The notes beneath the pieces are model-generated. The model was not told the origin of the DNA. It made no database searches and saw only the letters and a program-made list of their open reading frames with translations. A DNA stretch of 64,000 bases, from contig DKKT01000071.1 in NCBI GenBank assembly GCA_002455425.1, positions 201,275-265,274 of the forward strand, written 5' to 3'. The DNA comes from Chthonomonas sp. UBA6659 (GTDB lineage Bacteria > Armatimonadota > Fimbriimonadia > Fimbriimonadales > Fimbriimonadaceae). Positions 32,363-40,843 of this stretch are shown in pieces; the first letter of the stretch is position 1, and the number at the start of each line of letters is the position of its first letter. A program made the translations under genes and the position numbers.

Positions 32363-32674
32363 TCAGTCGAGCCGGAAGATTTCGATCAGGCGCTCCGGTG
32401 ATCGCCCTGGCTCGACCGGGGTCTCCAGGTAATCGGCCATGAACGCCTCCCACTGCGCCACCGCCTTGCTCGCGGCAAGGTCGCGCTGGACCGCCTCCCA
32501 GTCGTCGCACTCAAGGAACCCGAACTCGTGCCCGTCACGCCAAGCAAAGATCGAGTAGTTTCGAATCCCGGCCGCCTTGAGGGCAGCGAGGACCTCGGGC
32601 CAAACCGCCTCATGGTGCCGTCGATACTCGTCCCAACGATCCGGTCGGACCTTCAGGTGGAAGCAGACGCGCAT
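32363..32674 (-). CDS. rhaM: L-rhamnose mutarotase
   Basis: 103 aa of the RhaM/DUF718 family. It interconverts the alpha and beta anomers of L-rhamnose. Hallmarks are the short ferredoxin-like fold with YRRHHEAVWPEV (conserved His), ALKAAGIRNYSIF and DWEAVQRDLAASKAVAQW. Its start codon overlaps the enolase stop, so it is translated with eno. No other rhamnose genes are visible in the window. Some family members act on other sugars, so the substrate is probable rather than certain. Confidence 0.85.
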   Translation of the reverse strand: MRVCFHLKVRPDRWDEYRRHHEAVWPEVLAALKAAGIRNYSIFAWRDGHEFGFLECDDWEAVQRDLAASKAVAQWEAFMADYLETPVEPGRSPERLIEIFRLD

Positions 32675-33975
32675 CAGCCGCCGACGCGGGCGGCGAGCTT
32701 GCCGAACGCGGATGCGCCGGCGTATCGCCCGGTTGGCCCAAGCATCTCTTCGATTCGGATCAGCTCGTTGTACTTTGCCACTCGATCGGTGCGGCTGGGG
32801 GCTCCGGTCTTGATCTGCCCGCAGTTCGTTGCCACCGCGAGGTGGGCGATCGTCGTGTCCTCGGTCTCCCCCGAGCGATGGCTCATGATCGAGGTGTAGC
32901 CGGCACGCTTGGCCATGTCCACGGCGTTCAGGGTCTCGGTCAGCGAGCCGATCTGATTGACCTTGATCAGGATCGAGTTGGCGGTGTGGGTGTCGATACC
33001 ACGCTTCAGCCGCTCGGTGTTGGTCACAAACAGATCATCGCCCACGAGCTGGACCCGATCGCCGATCGCCACGGTCAGGGCGTGCCAGCCCAACCAGTCG
33101 TCTTCGGCGAGGCCGTCTTCGATCGAGAGGATCGGGTACCGATCGCAGAGCGAGGCCAAGTACTCGACTTGAGCCTCCGAGGATCGCTCCCGCACGTCGC
33201 CTGCCTTGTAGCGATACGCGCCGTTCTCGAAGAACTCGGTCGCGGCCGCGTCGATCCCAAGCCAAATCTGGTTGCCTGCCTCATAGCCGGCCCGATCGAT
33301 CGCTTCGAGGATGTAGTCGAAGGCAAGTTCCTGCGAGGCAAGGTCGGGAGCGAATCCGCCCTCGTCGCCCACGCCGGTCGCAAGGCCGCGGTCGTGGAGC
33401 ACGCTCTTTAGGGTATGGAACACCTCGGTCCCCCAACGAAGCGCCTCGGAGAAAGTCGGGGCGCCCACCGGGAGCACCATGAACTCCTGGAAGTCCACAT
33501 TCGAACTTGCGTGCTTCCCGCCGTTGAGGATGTTCAGCATCGGCACCGGCAGCACATTGCCTTTCACCCCACCGACATAGCGAAACAGTGGGAGCCCGGT
33601 AGCTTGCGCGGCCGCCTTTGCTACCGCGAGCGAAACGCCGAGGATGGCGTTGGCACCGAGCTTGCCTTTGTTCGCGGTGCCGTCGAGTTCGATCATCAAG
33701 TGATCGAGGGCACCCTGCTCCGTGGCGTCTTTGTCGAGGATTTGTGGCGCGATGACGTCGTTGACGTGCTCCACGGCGTTGAGGACACCCTTGCCGCCGT
33801 ACCGGCTCTTGTCGCCGTCCCGCAGTTCGACAGCCTCGAACATTCCGGTGCTGGCTCCACTCGGCACGGCTGCCCGGCCAAAGGAGCCGTCATCGAGGAA
33901 GACATCGACTTCAACGGTGGGGTTGCCCCGGCTGTCCAGAATCTCGCGAGCGACGACATCGATGATGACGGGCAT
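32674..33975 (-). CDS. eno: Enolase
   Basis: 433 aa, normal length. It converts 2-phosphoglycerate to phosphoenolpyruvate in glycolysis. Signatures include AREILDSRGNPTVEVDVF, GVGDEGGFAPDL, the magnesium-binding GDDLFVTNTERL, and SHRSGETEDTTIAHLAVATN with the active-site Lys in GQIKTGAPSR. ATG 33975 has TACACT 7 bases upstream and no Shine-Dalgarno sequence. The mutarotase gene follows with overlapping stop and start. Confidence 0.97.
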   Translation of the reverse strand: MPVIIDVVAREILDSRGNPTVEVDVFLDDGSFGRAAVPSGASTGMFEAVELRDGDKSRYGGKGVLNAVEHVNDVIAPQILDKDATEQGALDHLMIELDGTANKGKLGANAILGVSLAVAKAAAQATGLPLFRYVGGVKGNVLPVPMLNILNGGKHASSNVDFQEFMVLPVGAPTFSEALRWGTEVFHTLKSVLHDRGLATGVGDEGGFAPDLASQELAFDYILEAIDRAGYEAGNQIWLGIDAAATEFFENGAYRYKAGDVRERSSEAQVEYLASLCDRYPILSIEDGLAEDDWLGWHALTVAIGDRVQLVGDDLFVTNTERLKRGIDTHTANSILIKVNQIGSLTETLNAVDMAKRAGYTSIMSHRSGETEDTTIAHLAVATNCGQIKTGAPSRTDRVAKYNELIRIEEMLGPTGRYAGASAFGKLAARVGG

Positions 33976-33982
33976 GGTAGCG

Positions 33983-33988
33983 AGTGTA
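33983..33988 (-). promoter_or_regulatory. -10 element of eno (leaderless type)
   Basis: TACACT on the minus strand ends 7 bases before ATG 33975, between the stop of the TPR lipoprotein gene and eno. Confidence 0.65.
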
Positions 33989-33996
33989 CTAGACCG

Positions 33997-34635
33997 CTAC
34001 CCGCTTGCGTTGCTCGCCCGGATCAGGCGTTGGATCCGCAGAGCTCGCTTGTTCTGCGGCTGGCGCTCGAGCGCGCGATCGATCTGTTCCTGCGCCTCCT
34101 TCACGCGCCCTTTCTGGAGCAGGACGGCGGCATAGGTCGCCAGAAACGAGGGCTCTCCCTGAATCAGCGACAGCGCGTCGAGCGCATGCGCTTCCGCCTC
34201 ATTCAGGTCACCCTGGAGCAGCGCCACGTTCGCCAAATCGTCCCGCGCCGCTCCCGCCACGATGATCGTCTCTCGCGAGCCGCGTTCGGGCATCAGCGTC
34301 ATTCCTTGCTCGAGGCTCTTCTTAGCCTCGTCGAGGTTACCGAGCGCATACTCGATCTTCCCCAGCGCGAGGTGGGGCGCGAACTGCAGCGGGTCGAACG
34401 ACACCAGCGCGCGAAAGAGCTTCGAGGACTCGCGCAGGTCGGCCCGGTCCTTCTCCGTAAGCTCGTCCCCCCAGATGAACGCCTCCAACGGCTTCTTCGA
34501 GAGCTCCCGCGCCTTGGCAAGGGTCTGGGCGAACTCCTCTTCGCTTCCCAGGCGGATCGCCTGGGTCCCGTCCCGGCTGCCGCAGCCGATCACGAGAAGG
34601 AGGAACACCGCGATCCAACACCCCGGGCGAAGCAT
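33997..34635 (-). CDS. TPR-like lipoprotein
   Basis: 212 aa from ATG 34635. The lipobox LLLVIGC gives a lipid anchor at about residue 18. The body has TPR-like helical repeats (LGKIEYALGNLDEAKKSLEQ, GRVKEAQEQIDRALERQPQ). The ATG follows TACACT by 6 bases, although a GGAGG also lies just before it. It is 21 bases upstream of eno on the same strand, so read-through is possible. Function unknown. Confidence 0.8.
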   Translation of the reverse strand: MLRPGCWIAVFLLLVIGCGSRDGTQAIRLGSEEEFAQTLAKARELSKKPLEAFIWGDELTEKDRADLRESSKLFRALVSFDPLQFAPHLALGKIEYALGNLDEAKKSLEQGMTLMPERGSRETIIVAGAARDDLANVALLQGDLNEAEAHALDALSLIQGEPSFLATYAAVLLQKGRVKEAQEQIDRALERQPQNKRALRIQRLIRASNASG

Positions 34636-34641
34636 GCCTCC

Positions 34642-34647
34642 AGTGTA
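34642..34647 (-). promoter_or_regulatory. -10 element of the TPR lipoprotein gene
   Basis: TACACT on the minus strand ends 6 bases before ATG 34635. The intervening GGAGGC resembles a ribosome-binding site but would be too close to the ATG. Confidence 0.6.
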
Positions 34648-34737
34648 CTCAGGGACCTTTGACAGGATCGAATTCGGTTTGTCATGGAACAAGCTCCTCA
34701 GCGACCAGGGCGTTCCTGGCCGCGCAAGGACGAAGAG

Positions 34738-34947
34738 ATGCTCATTTCAGACGCGAAGGGTTTTGTTGGTCAGTGGGTCGAGGTCGTTTACAAGGACAGG
34801 GTCGGTGCCGAGGTGGTCGATACCGCCGAAGTGTTCGATGTCAACTTTGTGCCCCTGTATGGTCCTTGCTTGATCACCGATATCGGTGAGATCCGGCTTG
34901 ATCGCGTCGTCGCCTGCGTGATGGTCGTTCGCAACAAAGCTTCTTAG
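34738..34947 (+). CDS. Small protein of unknown function
   Basis: 69 aa from ATG 34738. AAGGA about 8 bases upstream supports it; ATG 34684 would add 18 poorly structured residues. The sequence is a compact set of beta strands (GFVGQWVEVVYKDRVG, VFDVNFVPLYGPCLITDIG, IRLDRVVACVMVV) that looks like an SH3-like barrel. I do not recognise the family and cannot assign a function. It is divergent from the TPR lipoprotein gene and convergent with the AIM24 gene. Confidence 0.6.
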   Translation: MLISDAKGFVGQWVEVVYKDRVGAEVVDTAEVFDVNFVPLYGPCLITDIGEIRLDRVVACVMVVRNKAS

Positions 34948-34969
34948 GGCGCAGCCGGGCTGAGCTGCC

Positions 34970-35641
34970 TCAGCCCCGAACCGGCAGGAACGAACTTACC
35001 CAGGCACCGAAGCCTTGAGGCGTCCGGGTCTGCATGTACACGATCCCGGGACCGGTCAGTTCGACGACGACGCCCTCTCCCGAAGTCAGCGTCCCAAGGA
35101 AGCTCTTCGTCGCCCGCCGCAGTTGATAGCCCATTCCGTCTGAGAACGCCACGAGGTGGCCGGTGTCGACGATGTACTGTTGCCCCGGTCCAAGTTGGAT
35201 CGGGTGGATCGCACCGAAGCTGCTGAGCAGGAGCAGGCCGACGCCCGACATGCGCAGCATGAACAGGCTTTCGCCGCTGAAGAACCCCTTGAGACTCGCG
35301 ATTGTCTCCATTCCCAGATTGACGTCTCCGGCCAGGTAGCACCCGCTCGTAACGATCATCGGCTGCTGGTTCAACTGCATCGCGATGATGTCGCCCGGGG
35401 TCGCCGGAGCGAGAAGAAGCTCGCCCGCACCTGCCGTCGCCGTGAACGTCGACTGAAACAGCGTCTCGCCCCCGAGCAAGCGTCCGAACATCTTCCCGAT
35501 TCCGCCCTGCATCTTCGATTCCAGATGGAGGGTTGGCGACATGCTGAGCATCGCGCCGCCTTCGGCCCGAATCGCCTCACCCATTTCGAGGAGCACACGT
35601 GCGACGGCGTAGGACGGCTGGTAGAGCACTTCGTAGCGCAT
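34970..35641 (-). CDS. AIM24/TIGR00266-family protein
   Basis: 223 aa. The AIM24 beta-helix family is recognised by IRAEGGAMLSMSPTLHLES, LLGGETLFQSTFTA, and the C-terminal VELTGPGIVYMQTRTPQGF. Members are widespread in bacteria and also occur in mitochondria, but no enzymatic activity is established. It starts 12 bases after the stop of the hydrolase gene on the same strand, so it is probably cotranscribed with it. Confidence 0.85.
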   Translation of the reverse strand: MRYEVLYQPSYAVARVLLEMGEAIRAEGGAMLSMSPTLHLESKMQGGIGKMFGRLLGGETLFQSTFTATAGAGELLLAPATPGDIIAMQLNQQPMIVTSGCYLAGDVNLGMETIASLKGFFSGESLFMLRMSGVGLLLLSSFGAIHPIQLGPGQQYIVDTGHLVAFSDGMGYQLRRATKSFLGTLTSGEGVVVELTGPGIVYMQTRTPQGFGAWVSSFLPVRG

Positions 35642-35653
35642 GGTCGCCGGGTT

Positions 35654-36517
35654 TTACCTGGTGTCGCCGAGCAGTTCGCGCTTGAAGAAGTCGACGATAC
35701 GATCCTCAGCCCGGAGTTCGCGGAACTCGTGCGAGGCTCGCGGAACGAGCCGAAGTTCCGACCGCACCCCCTCCTTCTTGAGGGCGTCCTGAAGCAGGCG
35801 GCTTTGTTCCGGAAACACCACGGAGTCGTCTTCGCCGTGAACGATCAGAAAAGGCGGATCGTCCGGCGAGGCCGAAGCGGCCGGATTCGCCTTGGCCGCT
35901 AGATCGGCCATCTCGACCACCGAACCCCCAAGGAGCAGTTCCTCCGGCCAAAGCCCGTTCCGATCCTGGAGTCGCGCTACCCTCAGTTTGGCCTCCATCC
36001 GGCTGTCCCGCAGGGCCACGAGCCGGGCAAAATCGGTCGGCGCCGAGCAGACGACGACGGCTTGGACCTTGGTCTCGCCGTCCCCCGTCGTGCCGAGGAG
36101 CGCGGCCAGGTTGCCCCCCGAGTTGATGCCCCACACGCCGATCTTCGCCGGGTCGATGCCGTAGCGCTCCGCGTTCATGCGCGTCCACCGAACGGCCTCC
36201 CGCGCGTCCTCGAGCGGGGCTGGGAACTTCGCCCCCGGAGCAAGGCGTGTGTCGACCGCGATGCAGACGAAGCCCTCCCGGGCCAAGCGCGAGAACGGCT
36301 CGGGCGGTCGATCCTTGCTGCCCGTGGTCCAGTTGCCGCCATGAAAGAACAGGATCGCTGGGCGGGCCGCGCGCGCCTCCTTGCCCCTCAGAACGTCGAC
36401 CGTGAGGCTCATCGTCCCGACGGGCCGGTATACGACGTCGCGATCGAACAGAAGGTCGACCCGCTTGGGGTCGGTCTGGGCAGCGAGCAGGGCCGTGAGA
36501 ACCAGAGCGACGGTCAT
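35654..36517 (-). CDS. Exported alpha/beta-hydrolase (BD-FAE-like) with atypical nucleophile site
   Basis: 287 aa from ATG 36517. A short signal peptide (MTVALVLTALLAAQ) precedes an alpha/beta-hydrolase fold. The oxyanion block is FFHGGNWTTG. The nucleophile elbow normally reads GGSAGG, but here GINSGGNLA puts Asn at the usual Ser position with Ser one place later. The Asp (HGEDDSVV) and His (RASHEF) of the triad are present. It may be inactive or use the shifted Ser. Such esterases release carbohydrate-linked acids. An in-frame ATG 36 bases upstream is possible. AIM24 follows. Confidence 0.75.
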   Translation of the reverse strand: MTVALVLTALLAAQTDPKRVDLLFDRDVVYRPVGTMSLTVDVLRGKEARAARPAILFFHGGNWTTGSKDRPPEPFSRLAREGFVCIAVDTRLAPGAKFPAPLEDAREAVRWTRMNAERYGIDPAKIGVWGINSGGNLAALLGTTGDGETKVQAVVVCSAPTDFARLVALRDSRMEAKLRVARLQDRNGLWPEELLLGGSVVEMADLAAKANPAASASPDDPPFLIVHGEDDSVVFPEQSRLLQDALKKEGVRSELRLVPRASHEFRELRAEDRIVDFFKRELLGDTR

Positions 36518-36550
36518 GGCAGTGCCGGTCAGTCTACCGGGATGGCGGGG

Positions 36551-36556
36551 CATACT
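36551..36556 (+). promoter_or_regulatory. -10 element of the TMEM175-like gene (leaderless type)
   Basis: CATACT ends 7 bases before ATG 36564 and 1 base before ATG 36558. The spacing favours 36564. Confidence 0.5.
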
Positions 36557-36563
36557 GATGTGG

Positions 36564-37304
36564 ATGGATGCTCCGGAGCCCAAAGGCATCAGCAGCCTGC
36601 TCGTTCCCGGTAAGGCGCGCAGCGAAACCCTGACTGACGGCATCTTCGCCATCGCGATGACCCTGCTGATCCTGAACATCAACGTTCCCCCTGCCGGGCA
36701 GATTGCGTCGGCTGTGGACTTGGTTCAATGGATGCGGGGCGAGTGGCACAACTACCTGACCTACTTCTTTGCCTTCGTCACGCTCGGCATCTACTGGATC
36801 CAGCACCACAACGTGTTCCACGCGATCGATCGCGTCGATCATGCCCTCATCTGGATGAACGTCCACTTTCTGCTCTTCATCGCGTTCCTCCCCTTTTCGA
36901 CCCGGCTCGCGGACCTCTATTACGGTAACCCCGTCGCGATCGCGGTGTTCGGCTTGAACCTCATCGTGCTCAGCGCCTTGCTTCTGGCGATCTGGCGCTA
37001 TGCCGAAGCCCGGCGCTTTGTTCATGCCGATGTTTCTCCGGCCTATGCCCAGCTCGTGCGCCTGCGACTTCTCGCGATTCCGATCGTGGCGATCCTCTCG
37101 ATGCTGCTCACCATCATGTGGATTCCGGGCAGCCTCCTCATCTATCTCCTGCTGTTGCCGTTCTATGCGTTCCCGGGACGCATCGATCGCAAGACGGAAG
37201 AAGTGCTCTCGGGCGATGGCCAGATTCGGCCGTTCATGGGTGTCCGCGCTCCTGCGGTTGTCGAGAAGATGCCCTCGTTCAAACCTTTCGGGAAACGTAC
37301 ATAG
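36564..37304 (+). CDS. TMEM175-like (DUF1211) potassium channel family protein
   Basis: 246 aa with about six hydrophobic helices. The signature TLTDGIFAIAMTLLIL in helix 1 marks the TMEM175/DUF1211 family, whose bacterial members form tetrameric potassium-selective channels. LTYFFAFVTLGIYWIQHHNVF is the next conserved block. It is convergent with the methyltransferase gene, and their 3' ends overlap by 26 bases. It lies divergent to the hydrolase gene. ATG 36558 is an alternative start. Confidence 0.85.
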   Translation: MDAPEPKGISSLLVPGKARSETLTDGIFAIAMTLLILNINVPPAGQIASAVDLVQWMRGEWHNYLTYFFAFVTLGIYWIQHHNVFHAIDRVDHALIWMNVHFLLFIAFLPFSTRLADLYYGNPVAIAVFGLNLIVLSALLLAIWRYAEARRFVHADVSPAYAQLVRLRLLAIPIVAILSMLLTIMWIPGSLLIYLLLLPFYAFPGRIDRKTEEVLSGDGQIRPFMGVRAPAVVEKMPSFKPFGKRT

Positions 37305-38025
37305 CCTCGATTTCGTCGAGCTTGATCGGCCGCTTGCCCCAGTCGCCGGCGGTGCCGCCCCAGATGTGCTCGACCCGAAGCCCGGCATGGTGAAGCATCG
37401 CCACCATTTCAGGCGGGATGAACAGTCGCTCCCGGATCTTCATCGGGGTCTTTCCCTCCGGCAGTTCGAATTCGTCCTCATAGAACGAAATCATCGTCGC
37501 GGGATCGAACTGGCCGGCCTGGACGGCTTCGTCCGTCATCCGCCGGATCGTCGCGTAGGCGTTGAGCGCCGTCATCACAAAAGGGGCGCCGGGCCGGAGC
37601 GCACGCCCGATCGCCCGGAAGATCTCCAGATCGTGGGCCACCGGCTCTTCGTGATGCTCGATCAGCCCCACCGCTCCCTCGCACAGGCAGATCGCGGCGT
37701 CGAAGTCGGTGCCGGAGAAGGCCCGAGCGTCCGCCTTCACCCACTCGACCTCGACGCCGGCAGCGTCGGCCTTGCGACGGGCCTCCTCGAGCATGCCCGC
37801 CGAGAAGTCGACCCCGGTTACGCGAAACCCGCGCCGAGCCAGTTCGACGGCGTGACGGCCGGTCCCGCACCCCATATCGAGGACCCGGGCCTCAGGGGAA
37901 AGCGCCATCACCTCGATCAAGAAGTCGCATTCGACCCGCGTGTTCTTTGTGAACGGGTTCTCGTCGTAATGCGGCGCGTGAACATCGAAAAACTGCCGCC
38001 ACATCGACGGCTTGTCGGGAATCAT
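37279..38025 (-). CDS. SAM-dependent methyltransferase
   Basis: 248 aa from ATG 38025. The class I methyltransferase core is clear: VLDMGCGTGRHAVELARRG (SAM-binding loop), VTGVDFSAGMLEEARRKA (acidic end of strand 2) and WVKADARAF. The substrate is not indicated. ATG 38025 follows TATGTT by 6 bases; longer in-frame starts run through the opposing dxr gene. It is divergent from dxr and convergent with the TMEM175-like gene. Confidence 0.85.
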   Translation of the reverse strand: MIPDKPSMWRQFFDVHAPHYDENPFTKNTRVECDFLIEVMALSPEARVLDMGCGTGRHAVELARRGFRVTGVDFSAGMLEEARRKADAAGVEVEWVKADARAFSGTDFDAAICLCEGAVGLIEHHEEPVAHDLEIFRAIGRALRPGAPFVMTALNAYATIRRMTDEAVQAGQFDPATMISFYEDEFELPEGKTPMKIRERLFIPPEMVAMLHHAGLRVEHIWGGTAGDWGKRPIKLDEIEAMYVSRKV

Positions 38026-38031
38026 GTTGCC

Positions 38032-38037
38032 AACATA
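38032..38037 (-). promoter_or_regulatory. -10 element of the methyltransferase gene (leaderless type)
   Basis: TATGTT on the minus strand ends 6 bases before ATG 38025. It lies 16 bases from the opposite-facing -10 of dxr. Confidence 0.55.
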
Positions 38038-38053
38038 CCTGGTCCAAAAGCCG

Positions 38054-38059
38054 TAAACT
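38054..38059 (+). promoter_or_regulatory. -10 element of dxr (leaderless type)
   Basis: TAAACT ends 5 bases before GTG 38065. Confidence 0.6.
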
Positions 38060-38064
38060 TGGCC

Positions 38065-39159
38065 GTGCTTCGACTCGCCGTCCTCGGCTCGACCGGCAGC
38101 ATCGGTCGGCAAACTCTCGATGTCGTCCGGGACCTGCCTGACCGGCTCCAGGTCGTTGCTCTCGCCGCCGGCCGCAACCGCGCCACGCTCGATGAACAGG
38201 CGCGCGAATTCGGTGTCGCGAATACTGTTGTGTTCGAAGAGGACGGGATGGATGCCCTCGTGCAAATCGCCGCCGATCCGGACGTCGACGTCGTCGTTGT
38301 CAGCGTTGCCGGCGTCGTCGGGCTCCTCCCGACTCTCGCCGCGATCGAAGCCGGAAAGCACATTGCGCTCGCGAGCAAGGAGGTCCTTGTTGCCGCCGGC
38401 GAGATCGTGATGCCGCTCGCCCGCGAGAAGGGCGCCCTCATCACACCGATCGACAGTGAGCACAGCGCCCTCTTCCAATGCATGCTCGGCTCGCGTCCTG
38501 ACCAGATCGATCGTCTGATCTTGACCGCATCCGGCGGGCCGTTTCGGGGTCGGACGGCAGAGTCCCTCGGCGCCGTGACCGTCGATGAGGCCCTTGCCCA
38601 CCCCACTTGGCGGATGGGCGGGAAGATCACCGTCGACTCCGCCACCCTAATGAACAAGGGCCTGGAGATGATCGAGGCGCGGTGGCTCTTCGACGTGCCC
38701 GTCGACCAAATCGACGTGGTCGTCCACCCCCAGAGCATCGCCCACTCGTTCGTGAAGTTTCGCGATGGGAGCGTCCTCGGCCAGTTCGGCTGGCCGAACA
38801 TGCGCCTCCCGATCCAGTACGCCTTGCTCTACCCCGAGCGGATCCCGAATCAGCTACCCCCCTGGAATCCGCTCGACACCCCGGGGTTGACGTTCGAAGC
38901 CCCCGATGAAGTCACATTCCGGGCGCTCGGTCTCGCGCGGCACGCCGCGCGGGTCGGAGGTACGCTCCCGTGCGTCCTCAATGCCGCGAACGAAGAGGCC
39001 GCCAACGCCTTCTTGAGGCGCGAGATCGGTTTCCTTGCGATCGCCGACCTCGTCGAGCAAGCGATGGAGGCGCACCGACCGACGGCACCGACGCTGGATT
39101 CGTTGCTCGCCGCCGACGCATGGGCGCGCGCAACGACGCTCGAATCGATACGTAAATAG
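38065..39159 (+). CDS. dxr: 1-deoxy-D-xylulose 5-phosphate reductoisomerase
   Basis: 364 aa from GTG 38065. It makes 2-C-methyl-D-erythritol 4-phosphate in the MEP isoprenoid pathway. Signatures are LGSTGSIGRQTLDVV (NADPH site), PIDSEHSALFQC (metal and substrate), TASGGPFRG, and MNKGLEMIEARWLF. The GTG start gives the usual N-terminus and follows TAAACT by 5 bases. The RseP-like protease gene follows after 8 bases, an order found in many bacteria. Confidence 0.95.
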   Translation: MLRLAVLGSTGSIGRQTLDVVRDLPDRLQVVALAAGRNRATLDEQAREFGVANTVVFEEDGMDALVQIAADPDVDVVVVSVAGVVGLLPTLAAIEAGKHIALASKEVLVAAGEIVMPLAREKGALITPIDSEHSALFQCMLGSRPDQIDRLILTASGGPFRGRTAESLGAVTVDEALAHPTWRMGGKITVDSATLMNKGLEMIEARWLFDVPVDQIDVVVHPQSIAHSFVKFRDGSVLGQFGWPNMRLPIQYALLYPERIPNQLPPWNPLDTPGLTFEAPDEVTFRALGLARHAARVGGTLPCVLNAANEEAANAFLRREIGFLAIADLVEQAMEAHRPTAPTLDSLLAADAWARATTLESIRK

Positions 39160-39167
39160 GAAAGTCC

Positions 39168-40784
39168 ATGGATTCCCTTGTGCAACTCGGTCAATACCTG
39201 CTCGCCGGGATCGCGTTCCTTATCGTGATCACGGTCTTGGTGGCGGTCCACGAGCTCGGACACTATTGGGCGGCCAAAGCGTTCGGGATGAAGGTCGACG
39301 CCTTCGCCGTCATGATGGGGGGCATCCGGACCTCCGACTTGAGCAAACGTCTGAAGGAGCCCCTTGCGCCCGCGTGGCGCGTCACCGTGTCGGCGCTGAT
39401 CGCCGTCGCGATGGTCGCGATCGGTGGCCTCGAAGGATTTCCGATCGTCCAGACCCTAGGTCTGTTCCTTCTCGCGATCGCGCTGCCGGTCTGGGTCGCG
39501 ACCCGCATCGGTGCGCTCTATAGGTTCTCGATCGGGCGGATGCTCAAGCCGCTTGCCGGGTCCTGGCTGGCAGGGATGGCGTTCCTTCTCATCACGACCG
39601 GGCTCAAGAACGTCGACACGATCCAAGCCCTGACCGTCCTCTTCTTCGCCTCCTCGGTCGGTGTGCTCCTGCTCTATTACCAGCCGGTCCTCCACAAGGC
39701 CGAGGATGCCCCGATGGGCGAGGGTGAGCTCGACATCGATGGCGAAAAGGTCCCGGTTCAGTTTCGACCCGTGATCGCGCGTCGAGCCAAAGACGGTACC
39801 GAGTTTTCGCTCCTGCTCCTCCCTCTCGGGGGGTTCGCCGCGATTCGAGGCATGCATCCAAAGCCGGACGGCAGCGAAACCCAAGTCGAAGCCGGCTTCT
39901 ACAGCAAGTCTCCGCTCGCTCGCTGGATCGTTCTCTTTGCCGGACCTCTGTTCAGCGTCCTCTTCGGACTCATTCTCTACACCCTTCTCTTCGTCACCGT
40001 GGGCGAAGACCGCGCCGTGAACCAGCCGATCCTCGGCCCGGTGCGCGAAGGTGCGCCCGCGGCCGTGGGCGGCCTCAAGCCCGGTGACAAGGTCGTGAGC
40101 GTGGCCGGCACGCCCGTCTCGACCTTCTACGACATGCTCGTCATCGTTCGTGACCGTGCCGGGCAACCCCTGGAGTTCGTCTACGAACGCGACGGGAAGC
40201 GGGCCACGACCACGATCACGCCCCAAGCCGACCAGGCGCCGACCCCGGTGATCTCGAACAAGCTCGAACCGACCGAAGCACGCAAGGTTCAGGGCAAGAT
40301 CGGGGCGGGCTGGACCAGCCGACGTGTGGCCCTGTCCCTCCCTGAGGCGATGGCGCGGGCTTGGCAGGCACCGGTTCGGATGGTCGAAGGCTTCGTGGGG
40401 CTGATCAAGAATCCAGCTCGTGCCAAAGACGAGGTCGGGGGAGCCGCCACGCTCGCGACGGTCACCTATCACGCGCTCGAAGAGGGGCTCGCCGTGCTTC
40501 TCGGGCTTGCGGCCGGTCTGAGCATCTCGCTGGGAATCATGAATCTGCTCCCCGTGCCGCCCCTCGATGGGGGCCAGATGGTGGTGGCGTTCGTCGAAAT
40601 GCTCCGACGCGGTCGACGGCTCAGCATCGAAGTCCAGCAGATGGTCAGCACGGTCGGGATGGTGCTTGTGCTTGCTCTCGTCATCGGGGTGCTTGCCGTC
40701 GATTTGAACCGTTTTCTGGGGCGTCCCGCGACTCCTCCGAACGGCCCGACGAACTCGAGTTCAGCCCCTCCGGCGAACAAGTGA
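39168..40784 (+). CDS. RseP-like site-2 (M50) metalloprotease with large insertion
   Basis: 538 aa, about 90-180 longer than typical RseP proteins. Zinc motif H28-E-L-G-H32 sits in the first membrane helix. The usual LLPLGGFAAIRGM block comes only at about residues 217-229. About 150 extra residues lie between, including four hydrophobic segments at roughly 72-90, 96-112, 131-146 and 154-172. A PDZ domain spans about 285-350 (APAAVGGLKPGDKVVSVAG). The second zinc-site block NLLPVPPLDGG is at about 459-469. Such proteases cut membrane anti-sigma factors. It is cotranscribed with dxr. AGGAAAG lies about 6 bases before the ATG. Confidence 0.88.
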   Translation: MDSLVQLGQYLLAGIAFLIVITVLVAVHELGHYWAAKAFGMKVDAFAVMMGGIRTSDLSKRLKEPLAPAWRVTVSALIAVAMVAIGGLEGFPIVQTLGLFLLAIALPVWVATRIGALYRFSIGRMLKPLAGSWLAGMAFLLITTGLKNVDTIQALTVLFFASSVGVLLLYYQPVLHKAEDAPMGEGELDIDGEKVPVQFRPVIARRAKDGTEFSLLLLPLGGFAAIRGMHPKPDGSETQVEAGFYSKSPLARWIVLFAGPLFSVLFGLILYTLLFVTVGEDRAVNQPILGPVREGAPAAVGGLKPGDKVVSVAGTPVSTFYDMLVIVRDRAGQPLEFVYERDGKRATTTITPQADQAPTPVISNKLEPTEARKVQGKIGAGWTSRRVALSLPEAMARAWQAPVRMVEGFVGLIKNPARAKDEVGGAATLATVTYHALEEGLAVLLGLAAGLSISLGIMNLLPVPPLDGGQMVVAFVEMLRRGRRLSIEVQQMVSTVGMVLVLALVIGVLAVDLNRFLGRPATPPNGPTNSSSAPPANK

Positions 40785-40831
40785 CGACCGTCAGTCCTGG
40801 GGCGCGCGCAACGATGGTGCCCCAACCTGAG

Positions 40832-40837
40832 TAAATT
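40832..40837 (+). promoter_or_regulatory. -10 element of the ABC cluster (leaderless type)
   Basis: TAAATT ends 6 bases before ATG 40844. Confidence 0.55.
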
Positions 40838-40843
40838 CCAACT

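Noticed and set aside
34659..34664. TTGACA as a -35 box for the 69-aa protein gene
   Set aside because: No -10 element is found 16-18 bases later.
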